Notes: a model not told the origin generated them from the letters alone. A stretch of 64,000 bases of DNA from Protaetiibacter sp. (GCA_030150265.1 JASLGG010000046.1:60095-124094), one strand, 5' to 3'; positions 33,114-41,828 are shown, counted from the stretch's first letter. Numbers and translations: made by a program.

Positions 33114-33713
33114 ATGCTGTATGCGCACCTCGGCCACAGCCCGCGCGTCGACCCCACCGCCGTGATCGCCCCCACCGCAGTCGTCTCGGGCGACGTCACG
33201 ATCGGCCCCGGATGCCAGCTGCTGCACGGCGCGGTCGTCACCGCCGAGGGCGGCCCGATCACGCTCGGCGCGTCGAGCATCGTCATGGAGAACGCCCTGC
33301 TGCGGGCGAGCGCGACCGACCCCCTGCACATCGGCGACCATGTGCTGGTGGGTCCCATGGCATCCGTCTCGGGCGCGACGATCGGCGACGAGGTGTTCCT
33401 CGCGACCGGCGCGCGGGTCTTCAACGGGGCCCGGATCGGCGCGCGCAGCGAGGTGCGCATCAACGCGGTCGTGCACCTGCGCACGGTGCTGCCGGAGGGC
33501 TCGACCGTGCCGATCGCGTGGGTGGCGGTCGGCGACCCCGCGCGCATCCTGAGCCCCGACCGTCACGACGAGATCTGGGAGATCCAGCAGGAGCTCGACT
33601 TCCCCGGCTACGTGTTCGGCCTCGACCGCTCGACGCCCGACCTCATGGTGCAGCTCACCGAGCGCTACGCCCGCCACCTGGCCCGCCACGCCGACGACAG
33701 CCCCGCCGGCTGA
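33114..33713 (+). CDS. Left-handed beta-helix (gamma carbonic anhydrase-like) protein
   Basis: A 199-residue hexapeptide-repeat protein of the gamma carbonic anhydrase/YrdA shape: VDPTAVIAPTAVVSGDVTIGPGC, HIGDHVLVGPMASVSGATIGDEVFLATGARVFNG, and a C-terminal helix. In active family members zinc is held by three His, two of them in a GH-x-A-x-LHG segment; here that segment reads GPMASVSG, so at least that His is missing. It is therefore more likely an acyltransferase-like or scaffold protein. A TACCCT box sits 6 nt before the ATG. Confidence 0.8.
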   Translation: MLYAHLGHSPRVDPTAVIAPTAVVSGDVTIGPGCQLLHGAVVTAEGGPITLGASSIVMENALLRASATDPLHIGDHVLVGPMASVSGATIGDEVFLATGARVFNGARIGARSEVRINAVVHLRTVLPEGSTVPIAWVAVGDPARILSPDRHDEIWEIQQELDFPGYVFGLDRSTPDLMVQLTERYARHLARHADDSPAG

Positions 33714-33731
33714 GCGGCGGAGGCCGCGCGG

Positions 33732-34490
33732 TCAGGCGGTCTTCGTCCAGACGCGGCCGAGCACGAGCGGCAGCAGCACGAGCGAGCGCAGGTCGACGAG
33801 GGCGTGCACCGCGATCGGCAGCAGGATCGTGCCCGACACGAGGTAGAGGTAGGCGAAGATCGCGCCCAGCAGCGTCGCGGTGACCACGCCGACCCACTTC
33901 TGGTAGAGGTGCAGCGCGCCGAACAGCAGCGTCGCGAGCACGAAGGCGAGCACCGGGTCCGGCCAGATGCCGAACAGCAGCGCCGGCACCGCGAGCCGGA
34001 ACATGAGCTCCTCGAAGACCCCCGCCGAGAGCGCGAGCCCCGCGCCGTACGGCAGCTCGCCGCGCGTGCGCGGCAGCAGGGCGCCGATGTCGCCGAGCTT
34101 CGGCACCTCGTCGGGGTCGGCGTTGCGCAGCAGCAGCACCGGAAGCACGAGTGCGGCGAGGGCGCCGATCGCGCCGCCGATCGCGAGCCCCCGGCCGAGC
34201 GAGGTGCCGGAGAAGAAGTCGCGGGATGCCGCGATCGGCGCCCAGGCCTGCGCCTCTCCGAGCGCCACCGGGACCAGGTCCCACGTCGCGAGCAGCACGG
34301 CGCCCGCGAGCCCGCCGAACACGAGCACGGACTCGACGAGCCAGCGCCGCATGACCTTCTGCCGGGCGGATGTCGCGTGCATCCGCTTGAACTGGGCGTA
34401 CTCGCGGCGCTCGCGGGTGATCGCGCGCCAGACGAGCAGCACCACGACCACCAGCAGGAGGGCGAGCAGCTGCAGGTTCATCCCGCCCAT
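33732..34490 (-). CDS. CPBP family intramembrane glutamic protease (CAAX protease-like)
   Basis: A 252-residue membrane protein with a first helix (LLALLLVVVVLLVW) and several C-terminal helices. The protease motifs are FEELMFRLAVPALLFG (EExxxR), LLFGALHLYQKW (FxxxH) and a later AVHALVDL. Bacterial members handle bacteriocin maturation, prenyl-protein-like processing or membrane quality control. Two in-frame ATGs, at 34490 and 34481, are possible; GAGAGA precedes the first. The gene is divergent from the DHA2 transporter. Confidence 0.8.
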   Translation of the reverse strand: MGGMNLQLLALLLVVVVLLVWRAITRERREYAQFKRMHATSARQKVMRRWLVESVLVFGGLAGAVLLATWDLVPVALGEAQAWAPIAASRDFFSGTSLGRGLAIGGAIGALAALVLPVLLLRNADPDEVPKLGDIGALLPRTRGELPYGAGLALSAGVFEELMFRLAVPALLFGIWPDPVLAFVLATLLFGALHLYQKWVGVVTATLLGAIFAYLYLVSGTILLPIAVHALVDLRSLVLLPLVLGRVWTKTA

Positions 34491-34536
34491 TCTCTCTCGG
34501 GAATGCCGGGCGGCGGATGCGGCTTGAATAGCGGTG

Positions 34537-35982
34537 ATGACGAAGAGCGATGTCGGGCTGAGGTCCGAGCGAGGCCCCATCCTGCTGGCGATCATGGTGG
34601 CCACCGGGGTCGTCGCGATCGACGCGACGATCATCTCGACGGCGGTGCCCGCGATCACCTCCGAGATCGGCGGGTTCGCGCAGTACCCGTGGCTGTTCTC
34701 GATCTACCTGCTCGCGCAGTCCGTGACGGTGCCGGTCTACTCGAAGCTCGCCGACACGATCGGACGCAAGAAGGTCGTGCTGTTCGGGCTGAGCGTCTTC
34801 CTGCTCGGCTCGATCCTGTGCGGCTTCGGCTGGGACATGACGAGCCTCATCGCCTTCCGTGCCCTGCAGGGCATCGGCGCCGGCGCGATCCTGCCGATCA
34901 CCATCACGATCGTCGGCGACATCTACACGCTCGAGGAGCGCGCCCGCATCCAAGGCTACCTCGGGAGCGTGTGGGCGATCGCGGCGGTGGCGGGGCCGGC
35001 GCTCGGCGGCCTCTTCGCGCAGCTGCACCTGTGGCGCGGCATCTTCCTCATCAACGTGCCGCTGTGCCTGCTCGCCATCATCCTGCTCGGCCGCGTGTAC
35101 CACGAGTCGCTCGTGCGCCGGCGGCACCGCATCGACTACGCGGGGGCCGCCGTGCTCACGGCCGCGCTCACGCTGCTGCTGCTCGGCGTGCACGAGGGCG
35201 GCAACTCGTGGGAGTGGCTCTCGCCGATCTCGCTCGGCATCTTCGCGGGCGGCGTCGCGCTGCTCGTGGCTTTCGTGCTGATCGAGCGTCGCGCGGCGGA
35301 GCCGGTGCTGCCGCTCTGGGTGCTCGGACGCCGCCTGCTGCGCTCGACCAACGCGGTGAGCTTCGCGGTCGGCGCGACCATGATCGGCCTCACCGCGTTC
35401 GTGCCGACCTATCTCGTCATCGCGCTCGGGGTCGAGCCGCTCGTCGCGGGTCTCGCGCTCGCGACGCTCACGATCGGCTGGCCCATCGCATCCGCGATCT
35501 CGGGGCGGTTGTACCTCGGGATCGGCTTCCGCACGACGACGATCATCGGCGCGGTCTTCGTGCTGCTCGGCACCGTGGCCCTCGCGCTGCTCGGGCCCTT
35601 CCCCTCGGTGTGGACGGTCGGCGCGGTGTCGTTCGTGATGGGGCTCGGCTTCGGGTTCTCGGCCGTCACGACGACCGTCGCGGCGCAGTCGAGCGTCGGC
35701 TGGGAGGAGCGCGGCGTCGTGACGGGCGCCAACATGTTCATGCGCTCGATCGGGCAGTCGGTGGGCGCGGCGGTTCTCGGCGCGGTCGCGAACGGCGTGA
35801 TCGCCGCGCGCGGGGGCGACGAGTCGGATCCCGCGACGATCATCGCGGCCTCGACGGCCGTGTTCGTGGGCGCCGCGATCGTCGCGGTGCTGCTCGTGGC
35901 ATCCGCGCTCGCGATGCCCCGCCGCTTCGCGATGGCCGAGGAGCCGCCCGCCGTGACGGGCCCGATCCCCGAGCTCGGCTGA
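34537..35982 (+). CDS. MFS transporter, DHA2 (14-TM) multidrug type
   Basis: A 481-residue exporter with about fourteen helices. Seen: LAIMVATGVVAIDATIISTAVPAI in helix 1, KLADTIGRKKVVLFG as motif A, RALQGIGAGAILPITITIVGD as the motif B/D region and AAVAGPALGGLFAQ as motif C, the antiporter signature. DHA2 proteins expel drugs, dyes or siderophores by proton antiport. GTG 34534 is an equally in-frame start one codon earlier. A palindrome covers its stop and the stop of the convergent nuclease gene. Confidence 0.9.
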   Translation: MTKSDVGLRSERGPILLAIMVATGVVAIDATIISTAVPAITSEIGGFAQYPWLFSIYLLAQSVTVPVYSKLADTIGRKKVVLFGLSVFLLGSILCGFGWDMTSLIAFRALQGIGAGAILPITITIVGDIYTLEERARIQGYLGSVWAIAAVAGPALGGLFAQLHLWRGIFLINVPLCLLAIILLGRVYHESLVRRRHRIDYAGAAVLTAALTLLLLGVHEGGNSWEWLSPISLGIFAGGVALLVAFVLIERRAAEPVLPLWVLGRRLLRSTNAVSFAVGATMIGLTAFVPTYLVIALGVEPLVAGLALATLTIGWPIASAISGRLYLGIGFRTTTIIGAVFVLLGTVALALLGPFPSVWTVGAVSFVMGLGFGFSAVTTTVAAQSSVGWEERGVVTGANMFMRSIGQSVGAAVLGAVANGVIAARGGDESDPATIIAASTAVFVGAAIVAVLLVASALAMPRRFAMAEEPPAVTGPIPELG

Positions 35983-36005
35983 GCCCCTCTCCGGCAGGGG
36001 TCAGC
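35978..36005. terminator. Hairpin shared by two convergent stop codons
   Basis: GCTGAGCCCCT and AGGGGTCAGC pair with one bulged G around a 7-nt loop. The stem contains the TGA of the MFS gene and the TGA of the nuclease on the other strand. It is the only candidate bidirectional terminator here; no T-runs. Confidence 0.5.
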
Positions 36006-36597
36006 AGGAGCCCCACAGGCCGCGGGATGCGGCGCGCGCCTCGCGCTCGGCGTCGTGCAGCTCGTCGATCCACAGGGTGTCGCCGCGCATCACGAGCACC
36101 TCGGCGTAGCCGTCCCGCACGAGGTCGAGGTTGACGAGCGCGCCGTCGTCGGTGAACAGGAACAGCAGCGAGCGGCCGAAGCGGTCGTGCTCGCGCGCAT
36201 CCGCCACGGTGCGCACGTGGGTGCCCTTCGGCAGCATCGCGCGGAGCGCCGCGGTCGCGTCGTCGCCGTAGCACTCGGCGTGCTCGCCGACCTCGGGCGC
36301 GTTGACGCCGAGCAGCCGGACCTTCCGCCCGTCGGCGAGGAAGAGCGTGTCGCCGTCGTGCACGTAGTCGACGACGGCCTCGCCCGCGTCCGCGGGGATC
36401 GCCGGGTCGTCGGATGCCGCGCCCGCGCCGCCCGAGCCGCCGGAGCCCGCGTCGGGGTCGCGCGGCATCGTGGGCGACCCGGCCGCCGTGCCGCGGTCCC
36501 CGTCCGCCCCGAGCAGGCCGAGGTCGAACGCGGCGTACGCGCCGACGCCGATCAGCAGGATGATCACCAGGATGCCGAGCCACGACCGACGACGCAC
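36001..36597 (-). CDS. Secreted or membrane-anchored thermonuclease (SNase family)
   Basis: A 198-residue protein with an N-terminal signal anchor (RRRSWLGILVIILLIGVGAYAAF), an 50-residue Gly/Asp/Ala linker and an OB-fold nuclease domain. Catalytic pattern: VVDYVHDGDTLFL, VRLLGVNAPEVGEHAECYG (Arg and Glu), AREHDRFGRSLLFLF (second Arg). Staphylococcal-type nucleases cut DNA and RNA in a Ca2+-dependent way. The domain is complete, ending in RGLWGSC. The GTG start at 36597 is supported by CAGAAT 6 nt upstream. It is divergent from mazG with a 25-bp promoter region. Confidence 0.88.
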   Translation of the reverse strand: MRRRSWLGILVIILLIGVGAYAAFDLGLLGADGDRGTAAGSPTMPRDPDAGSGGSGGAGAASDDPAIPADAGEAVVDYVHDGDTLFLADGRKVRLLGVNAPEVGEHAECYGDDATAALRAMLPKGTHVRTVADAREHDRFGRSLLFLFTDDGALVNLDLVRDGYAEVLVMRGDTLWIDELHDAEREARAASRGLWGSC

Positions 36598-36603
36598 CCT
36601 GCG

Positions 36604-36616
36604 ATTCTGGCAGTCT
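36604..36616. promoter_or_regulatory. Back-to-back -10 boxes of two divergent leaderless genes
   Basis: On the minus strand CAGAAT (36609-36604) lies 6 nt before the nuclease GTG; on the plus strand CAGTCT (36611-36616) lies 6 nt before the mazG ATG. Only one base separates the two hexamers, so both promoters cannot be occupied at once. Confidence 0.55.
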
Positions 36617-36622
36617 GGGCGC

Positions 36623-37297
36623 ATGAGCGAGCCCGCAGCCGCATCCGGTCCCGTCGTGCCGAGCACGCCGCATCCGCGGCTCGACGAGCTGATCGCGGTG
36701 CTCGAGCACCTGCGCGCCCCCGGCGGATGCGCGTGGGACCGCGAGCAGACCCACGCCTCGCTCGTGCAGTACCTCGTGGAGGAGAGCTACGAGCTCGTCG
36801 ACGCCATCGAGGCGGGCGACGACGCCGAGCTCGTCGAGGAGCTCGGCGACGTGCTGTACCAGGTGATCTTCCACTCCGACATCGCGGCCGAGGAGGGCCG
36901 GTTCACCCTCGAGGACGTCGCAGCGCACATGACCGCGAAGATGGTGGGCCGGCATCCGCACGTCTTCGGCGACGCCGTGGCCGACACCCCGGATGCCGTG
37001 ATGGCGCGCTGGGACGAGCTCAAGAAGGCCGAGAAGCCGGCGCGCGAGAGCGTGCTCGACGGCATCCCGCAGGCGATGCCGGCCCTCGCGCTCGCGGCGA
37101 AGCTCGTGGGGCGCGCGGAGAAGGTCGGGCTCGAGCCGGTGGCGGCGGCCGCCGTGCCCGCGACCGAGGCGGAGCTCGGCGACGAGCTGCTCGCGACGGT
37201 CGTCGCCGCGCGTGCCGCGGGGCTCGACGCCGAGCGCGCCCTGCGCGACGCGCTCCGCCGGCTGCAGGACGGCATCCGCGCCGCCGAGCATGCCTGA
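36623..37297 (+). CDS. mazG: MazG nucleoside triphosphate pyrophosphohydrolase
   Basis: A 224-residue all-alpha NTP pyrophosphatase. Seen: GGCAWDREQTHASLVQYLVEESYELVDAI with EExxE (E53, E54, E57) and EELGDVLYQVIFHS with EExxD (E72, E73, D76) as Mg2+ ligands, then RHPHVFGD. It hydrolyses non-canonical or excess NTPs to NMP. It is one domain shorter than the 263-residue E. coli type in its C-terminal part. ATG preceded by CAGTCT. Overlaps the EamA gene by 8 bp. Confidence 0.93.
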   Translation: MSEPAAASGPVVPSTPHPRLDELIAVLEHLRAPGGCAWDREQTHASLVQYLVEESYELVDAIEAGDDAELVEELGDVLYQVIFHSDIAAEEGRFTLEDVAAHMTAKMVGRHPHVFGDAVADTPDAVMARWDELKKAEKPARESVLDGIPQAMPALALAAKLVGRAEKVGLEPVAAAAVPATEAELGDELLATVVAARAAGLDAERALRDALRRLQDGIRAAEHA

Positions 37298-38282
37298 GGG
37301 GCGCGGCGCCGCCCGGCGCGGCCTGCTCGGCGTGCTGATCGGCCTCGCCGCCGCCTTCGCGTTCGGCACGGGCGGCGTCGTCGTGAAGCCGCTCTTCCTC
37401 GCGGGCTGGACGCCGGGAGCCGCGGTCGTGGGCCGCCTCGTGATCGCCGCGGTCGTGCTCGCCGCGCCCGCGCTCCTCGCGGTGCGCGGCGACCTGCGCC
37501 CGCTCTGGCGCGCCCGCTGGGTCGTGCTCGTCTACGCCCTGCTCGCCGTGGCCGGCGTGCAGGTGGCGTTCTACGCGGCGCTCGAGCGCATCCCGGTGAG
37601 CATCGCGCTGCTCATCGAGTACCTCGCCCCGGTCGTGCTGCTGCTCGTGGCATGGGCGCGCACGCGCCGGATGCCGCACCGCGTCGTGCTGCTCGGCGCG
37701 GCCCTCGCGCTCGCCGGGCTCGTGCTCGTGATCGGGCCGACCGGGTCCGGGGCGCTCGACCCGCTCGGGCTGCTGCTCGCGGGCATCGCGATGCTGGGCG
37801 TCGCGATCTTCTACGCGGTCGGCGACAAGGCGGCCGGAGTGCCGCCCGTGACGCTCGCCTGGGCGGGCTTCGTGATCGGCGCGATCGTGCTCGGGGTCGT
37901 CGGCGCGACGGGGCTGCTGCCGTTGCACGCCGAGTTCGGCGAGGTCGACTTCCTCGGCGGACGGGCGCCGTGGTGGACGCCGCTGCTCGTCGTCGGCATC
38001 GTGTCGACCGCGTTCGCCTACGCGGCGGGCGTCACGGCGATCACCCTGCTCGGCTCGCGGGTCGCCTCGTTCCTGGGGCTCGCCGAGGTGGTGTTCGCGG
38101 GCGTGGTGGGCTGGATCCTGCTCGGCGAGGCGATCCCGCCGCTCGGTCTCATCGGCGCCGCGCTCATCCTCGGGGGCATCGTGCTCGTGCGGCTCGAGCC
38201 GGGCACCCCCGCGCCGCTGCCCGAGCCGATCCCGACGACGGCGCCGATCGACCTCCCGGGCGCGGAGCCCCCGACCCGCTGA
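37290..38282 (+). CDS. EamA family (drug/metabolite) transporter
   Basis: A 330-residue protein with ten hydrophobic helices in two EamA repeats. Repeat 1: GVLIGLAAAFAFGTGGVVVKPLF to VLLIEYLAPVVLLLVAWA; repeat 2 ends with FLGLAEVVFAGVVGWILLGEAIPPLGLIGAALILGGIVL (in consecutive pieces), the classical EamA pattern. A proline-rich hydrophilic tail follows. The ATG lies inside the end of mazG. Export of an amino acid or metabolite is likely. It converges on the ABC permease gene with only 3 bp between stops. Confidence 0.88.
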   Translation: MPEGRGAARRGLLGVLIGLAAAFAFGTGGVVVKPLFLAGWTPGAAVVGRLVIAAVVLAAPALLAVRGDLRPLWRARWVVLVYALLAVAGVQVAFYAALERIPVSIALLIEYLAPVVLLLVAWARTRRMPHRVVLLGAALALAGLVLVIGPTGSGALDPLGLLLAGIAMLGVAIFYAVGDKAAGVPPVTLAWAGFVIGAIVLGVVGATGLLPLHAEFGEVDFLGGRAPWWTPLLVVGIVSTAFAYAAGVTAITLLGSRVASFLGLAEVVFAGVVGWILLGEAIPPLGLIGAALILGGIVLVRLEPGTPAPLPEPIPTTAPIDLPGAEPPTR

Positions 38283-38285
38283 GCG

Positions 38286-39353
38286 TCAGGCGATGCGGCT
38301 GCCCGCGGCGAGGCGGCGCGACGGCGCGCGGGTGCGTGTGACCGCGGCCGCGAGGAGCGCGATCGCGAGCAGCACGTGCAGCCCGAGGCCGACCGCCCAG
38401 CTCGGCACCGTCTCGGCCATGACCTCGGCCGGCGTGCGCCCCTGGTCCCACGTCGGCGGCGCCGGATCGCACTCCGAGTAGCCGGTGGACGGCTCGGGCG
38501 GCAGCTGCGCCATCCGCACGCCGAGCTTGATCGTGCCGAACAGGTCGTCGGGGTTGCCGCTGCCGTCGAAGTGGGTGGGTGCGGCATCCGCGAGCAGCAC
38601 GTAGGGGTTGGCGGCGAGCAGCCACCACACCGCGTCGAAGCGCGGCACCGAGTAGCTGTAGCTCTGCTGCACGCACACCGGGTCCGCGGGGAGGCCGGTC
38701 GCGGGATCGACCTCGCCGGATGCCGCCCAGTCGATCGTCTCGTTCGTCACCGTGACCTCGCGCTGCGCGACCGCACCGCCCAGCCCGAAGGCGATGACGG
38801 TGCCGACCGACAGCGCCGCCACCACGAGGTAGGTCACCACGACCGAGAACAGCGGTCGGCGGATGAGCCCGGAGAGCCCCACGCCCACCGCCGCCACGAC
38901 GCCGAGCTCGAGTGCGAGCACCAGGATCGACACCAGGGCGGTGTCGGGAGAGGCGCCTCCGAGCGCGAGTGCGAACAGCAGGAACGGCAGCGCCGCCACG
39001 AGGAAGCCGAGCGCCGTGATCCAGGCCGCGAGGAACTTGCCGACCACGAGCTGCCAGGTGGCCACGAGGGTCACCTGCGTCGTCGCGAGGGTGCCGCTCT
39101 CGCGGTCGCCGTTGATCGCGTTGCCGCTCAGTGCCGGGGCCACGAGCGTGCCGAGCAGCAGCACGAAGTACACGACGAGCGAGTAGAGCACCGCGCCCGG
39201 CGCATCCGTGTTCGAGGTCGCGAGTGTCGTGAACACGGTCACCGCGAACACGATCAGCACGAAGACGCCGAGCAGCACGTACCAGGCGGCGCCGCGCACC
39301 CGCTGGCGCAGCTCCACCTCGGCGACGGTCCACATCCGGGCGATGCCGTTCAT
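38286..39353 (-). CDS. ABC-2 type transporter permease
   Basis: A 355-residue membrane protein: first helix WYVLLGVFVLIVFAVTVFTTLA, then helices around SLVVYFVLLLGTLVAPALSGNAI, ALGFLVAALPFLLFALALGG, LVLALELGVVAAVGVGLSGLI and LVVAALSVGTVIAFGLGGA. A roughly 110-residue extracytoplasmic stretch (after AVAQREVTVTNETIDW) with two Cys lies before the final helix. ABC-2 permeases of this form export lipids, peptides or drugs. Coupled to its ATPase by ATGA. Confidence 0.85.
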   Translation of the reverse strand: MNGIARMWTVAEVELRQRVRGAAWYVLLGVFVLIVFAVTVFTTLATSNTDAPGAVLYSLVVYFVLLLGTLVAPALSGNAINGDRESGTLATTQVTLVATWQLVVGKFLAAWITALGFLVAALPFLLFALALGGASPDTALVSILVLALELGVVAAVGVGLSGLIRRPLFSVVVTYLVVAALSVGTVIAFGLGGAVAQREVTVTNETIDWAASGEVDPATGLPADPVCVQQSYSYSVPRFDAVWWLLAANPYVLLADAAPTHFDGSGNPDDLFGTIKLGVRMAQLPPEPSTGYSECDPAPPTWDQGRTPAEVMAETVPSWAVGLGLHVLLAIALLAAAVTRTRAPSRRLAAGSRIA

Positions 39354-40321
39354 CGGGCCTCCCCTCCCTCGGAGCTCAGATCGAGGAAGGTGTGCTCGAG
39401 GTCGCCCACCGCGGGGGCGAACGACACCACGGGGATGCCCGCGCCGACGAGCGCGGCGAGCAGCTCGACCGCGCGCTGCTCGCCGGCGAGCGGCACCACG
39501 AGTCCCTGCGGCTCCGTCTGGATCGTCGCGGCGTCCACACCGGCCTCGACGAGGGCGCGGAACAGCCCTGCCGCATCCAGAGCCCGGATGCGCCACCCGC
39601 GTTGGGAGCTGCGCGCGGCGGCCAGCCGCTCGGCGCTCACCGTGGCGCCCGCCTCGAGGAACACCGCGCGGTCGGCGAGCTCGTCGAGTTCCGCGAGCAC
39701 GTGGCTCGACACCAGCACGGTGCGCCCCTCGGCGGCGAGCCGGCGCAGCAGCACGCGCAGCGCGATCCGGGCCCCCGGGTCGAGGCCGGATGCCGGCTCG
39801 TCGAGCAGCAGCACGCGGGGGTCGTGCACGAGCGCCCGGGCCAGGCTCAGGCGCTGCTTCTGGCCGCGCGAGAGCACGCGGGCGGGGCGGTCGGCGAGCT
39901 CGTCGAGGTCGACGAGCGAGAGGAGCTCCGTCGCACGCTCGGCGGCGGCCGCCCGCGGCATGTCGTAGAGCCGTGCCGTGAGCTCGAGGCTGCGGCGCAC
40001 CGTGAGGTTCGGCCAGACGCCGAGGGTGTCGGGCATCCAGCCGAGCATCGACCGCACGGCGGTGCTCTCGCGCACCGGGTCGAGCCCGCCGATCCGGATC
40101 TCGCCGCGGTCGGGCACGAGGAGCGTCGCGAGCATGAGCAGCAGGGTGGTCTTGCCGGAGCCGTTGGGGCCGACGAGGCCCGTGACCTCGCCCGCCCGCG
40201 CCTCGAGGCTCACGGAGCGCACGGCGTGCACCGGGCCGAAGGAGCGGGCGACGTCGGTCACGACGATGTCGGCGGGGGCCGCCGCCGAGGCGGCCGGGGT
40301 GGGGGACGGAGCGATGCTCAT
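39350..40321 (-). CDS. ABC-2 type transporter ATP-binding protein
   Basis: A 323-residue ATPase. Walker A GPNGSGKTT (about residues 51-59), signature LSRGQKQRLSLARAL, Walker B LLLDEPASGLDPG, H-loop VLVSSHVL. The sequence GWMPDTLGVWPNLTV marks the Q-loop region. A C-terminal regulatory part of about 90 residues follows, as in exporters of the CcmA/drrA class. Start ATG 40321 with TAGGGT 6 nt upstream. It powers the adjacent permease. Confidence 0.92.
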   Translation of the reverse strand: MSIAPSPTPAASAAAPADIVVTDVARSFGPVHAVRSVSLEARAGEVTGLVGPNGSGKTTLLLMLATLLVPDRGEIRIGGLDPVRESTAVRSMLGWMPDTLGVWPNLTVRRSLELTARLYDMPRAAAAERATELLSLVDLDELADRPARVLSRGQKQRLSLARALVHDPRVLLLDEPASGLDPGARIALRVLLRRLAAEGRTVLVSSHVLAELDELADRAVFLEAGATVSAERLAAARSSQRGWRIRALDAAGLFRALVEAGVDAATIQTEPQGLVVPLAGEQRAVELLAALVGAGIPVVSFAPAVGDLEHTFLDLSSEGGEAR

Positions 40322-40327
40322 GAGGCG

Positions 40328-40333
40328 ACCCTA
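40328..40333 (-). promoter_or_regulatory. -10 box of a leaderless ABC exporter operon
   Basis: TAGGGT on the minus strand, 6 nt before the ATG at 40321. Confidence 0.5.
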
Positions 40334-40375
40334 GGGGCGGCGCCGGGCGCGCGTCGTCCCCCTCGGGGATGATGC

Positions 40376-40381
40376 CAGAAT
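40376..40381 (+). promoter_or_regulatory. -10 box of a leaderless hisS promoter
   Basis: CAGAAT, 6 nt before the hisS GTG at 40388. The same hexamer and spacing occur at the thermonuclease gene. Confidence 0.55.
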
Positions 40382-40387
40382 CGACGG

Positions 40388-41677
40388 GTGGCGACCCAGG
40401 TGAACCCTCCCCGCGGGATGCGGGACTTCCTCCCCGCCGAGAAGGCGCGCCGCGAGCGCATCCTCGGCGTCATCCGGGAGTCGTATCGCGCCCACGGCTT
40501 CGACGAGATCGAGACCCCCGTCATGGAGGACTCCGAGCGCCTGCACGCCGGCCTCGGCGGCGACAACGAGAAGCTCGCCTTCGGCGTGCTCAAGCGCGGG
40601 CTCGAGAGGGCCGAGCTGCGGGCGGCCGAGCAGCCGCTCGACCTGGTCGACCTCGGGCTCCGCTTCGACCTCACCGTGCCGCTCGCCCGCTTCTACGCGA
40701 CCCATCGCGCCGAGCTGCCCAACGTGTTCCGCAGCATCCAGCTCGCGCCGGTGTGGCGCGCCGAGCGGCCCCAGAAGGGGCGCTACCGGCAGTTCGTGCA
40801 GTGCGACATCGACATCATCGGCGAGCCCGGCATCCAGGCCGAGGCCGAGCTGCTGGTCGCCTCGCTCGCGACCGTCGACGCGCTGGGGCTCGCAGACGCC
40901 ACCATCCGGGTCAACGACCGCCGCCTGCTGATCGGCATGCTCGAGGGCTTCGGCTTCGCGGCCGCCGAGCACGACGCGGTGCTCATCACGATCGACAAGC
41001 TCGACAAGATCGGCCCGGACGGCGTCGTGGCCGAGCTCGCCGAGCGCGGCTCCGACCCGGATGCCGTGGAGGCGTTCCGCGCCTTTCTGCTGCGCCCGCA
41101 GACGCGGGAGTTCCTGCCGTTCGGCGAGCGCGCGATCCGCAAGGCGCTCCCGGAGGGCGCGGATGACGCGGTCGTCGCGGGGCTCGTGACGCTCGGCGAG
41201 GCGGTCGCCGCCGCGCGCGGCGAGGAGTTCCCGCCGCTCGTGTTCGACCCGTTCCTGGTGCGCGGCATGGGCTACTACACGGGCCCGATCTTCGAGCTCG
41301 CGCACCCGAGCGTGCCCTACTCGCTCGGCGGCGGCGGGCGCTACGACGGCATGATCGGGCGCTTCCTCGGCGCCGACGTCCCTGCCACCGGCTTCTCGCT
41401 CGGCTTCGAGCGCCTCGTCGAGCTCGTGGAGCCGCCCGCGGGTGCCGGGGGAGCGGCCGTCGCGCTCGTGCACGACGAGGACGCGCCGCTCGCAGCCCTG
41501 CTGGCGCTGCAGTCCGCGCTCGTCGCCCGCGGCGACCGGGCGCGCCTCGTGCGCCGCGCCAAGAACACGAAGCTCCAGCTCGAGAACCTGGCGGCGCAGG
41601 GCTTCACGAGCTTCGCGTTCGTCGGGGGCGACGCATCCGCCGACCTCGACGCCCTCGAGCTGCGCCTCCTCGACTGA
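40388..41677 (+). CDS. hisS: Histidyl-tRNA synthetase
   Basis: A 429-residue class II synthetase charging tRNA-His. Motif 1 region GVIRESYRAHGFDEIETPVME, motif 2 VWRAERPQKGRYRQFVQCDIDIIG, histidine-binding GMGYYTGPIFELAH and motif 3 GFSLGFERLVELV; the last 90 residues are the anticodon-binding domain. In the common bacterial form motif 2 has RQFHQ; here it reads RQFVQCD, closer to the eukaryote-like branch also seen in some actinobacteria. The start GTG is leaderless. A hairpin follows the stop. Confidence 0.96.
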   Translation: MATQVNPPRGMRDFLPAEKARRERILGVIRESYRAHGFDEIETPVMEDSERLHAGLGGDNEKLAFGVLKRGLERAELRAAEQPLDLVDLGLRFDLTVPLARFYATHRAELPNVFRSIQLAPVWRAERPQKGRYRQFVQCDIDIIGEPGIQAEAELLVASLATVDALGLADATIRVNDRRLLIGMLEGFGFAAAEHDAVLITIDKLDKIGPDGVVAELAERGSDPDAVEAFRAFLLRPQTREFLPFGERAIRKALPEGADDAVVAGLVTLGEAVAAARGEEFPPLVFDPFLVRGMGYYTGPIFELAHPSVPYSLGGGGRYDGMIGRFLGADVPATGFSLGFERLVELVEPPAGAGGAAVALVHDEDAPLAALLALQSALVARGDRARLVRRAKNTKLQLENLAAQGFTSFAFVGGDASADLDALELRLLD

Positions 41678-41679
41678 CC

Positions 41680-41701
41680 CGGGAGCCGCCCCCGGCTCCC
41701 G
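41680..41701 (+). terminator. Terminator-like hairpin after hisS
   Basis: CGGGAGCCG and CGGCTCCCG pair exactly around CCCC, 3 bp after the stop. No T-run follows. Confidence 0.6.
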
Positions 41702-41748
41702 CAGAAGCGGCAGCCGCTCGCCGCCGTCTCAGAGCCGCCCGCCGTCTC

Positions 41749-41828
41749 AGAAATGCAGGAGATCCGGGCCGCCAGCCGCGCGGCTCCGCGGAATCCAGGG
41801 CGTGCGTCGGTGACACTCCTGCATTTCT
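41749..41828. repeat. Dispersed palindrome-ended element, copy 1
   Basis: AGAAATGCAGGAG (41749-41761) and its exact complement CTCCTGCATTTCT (41816-41828) bound an 80-bp unit with a GC-rich, internally palindromic centre (CCGCGCGG, CCGCGG). A second copy is at 58002-58085; the centres are related in opposite orientation. Non-coding, between hisS and eno. Confidence 0.75.

Noticed and set aside
30984..33689. 901-aa open frame on the minus strand opposite mfd
   Set aside because: It mirrors the mfd codons in a GC-rich genome; low-complexity Arg/Glu/His/Val composition, no domain pattern and no ribosome site.
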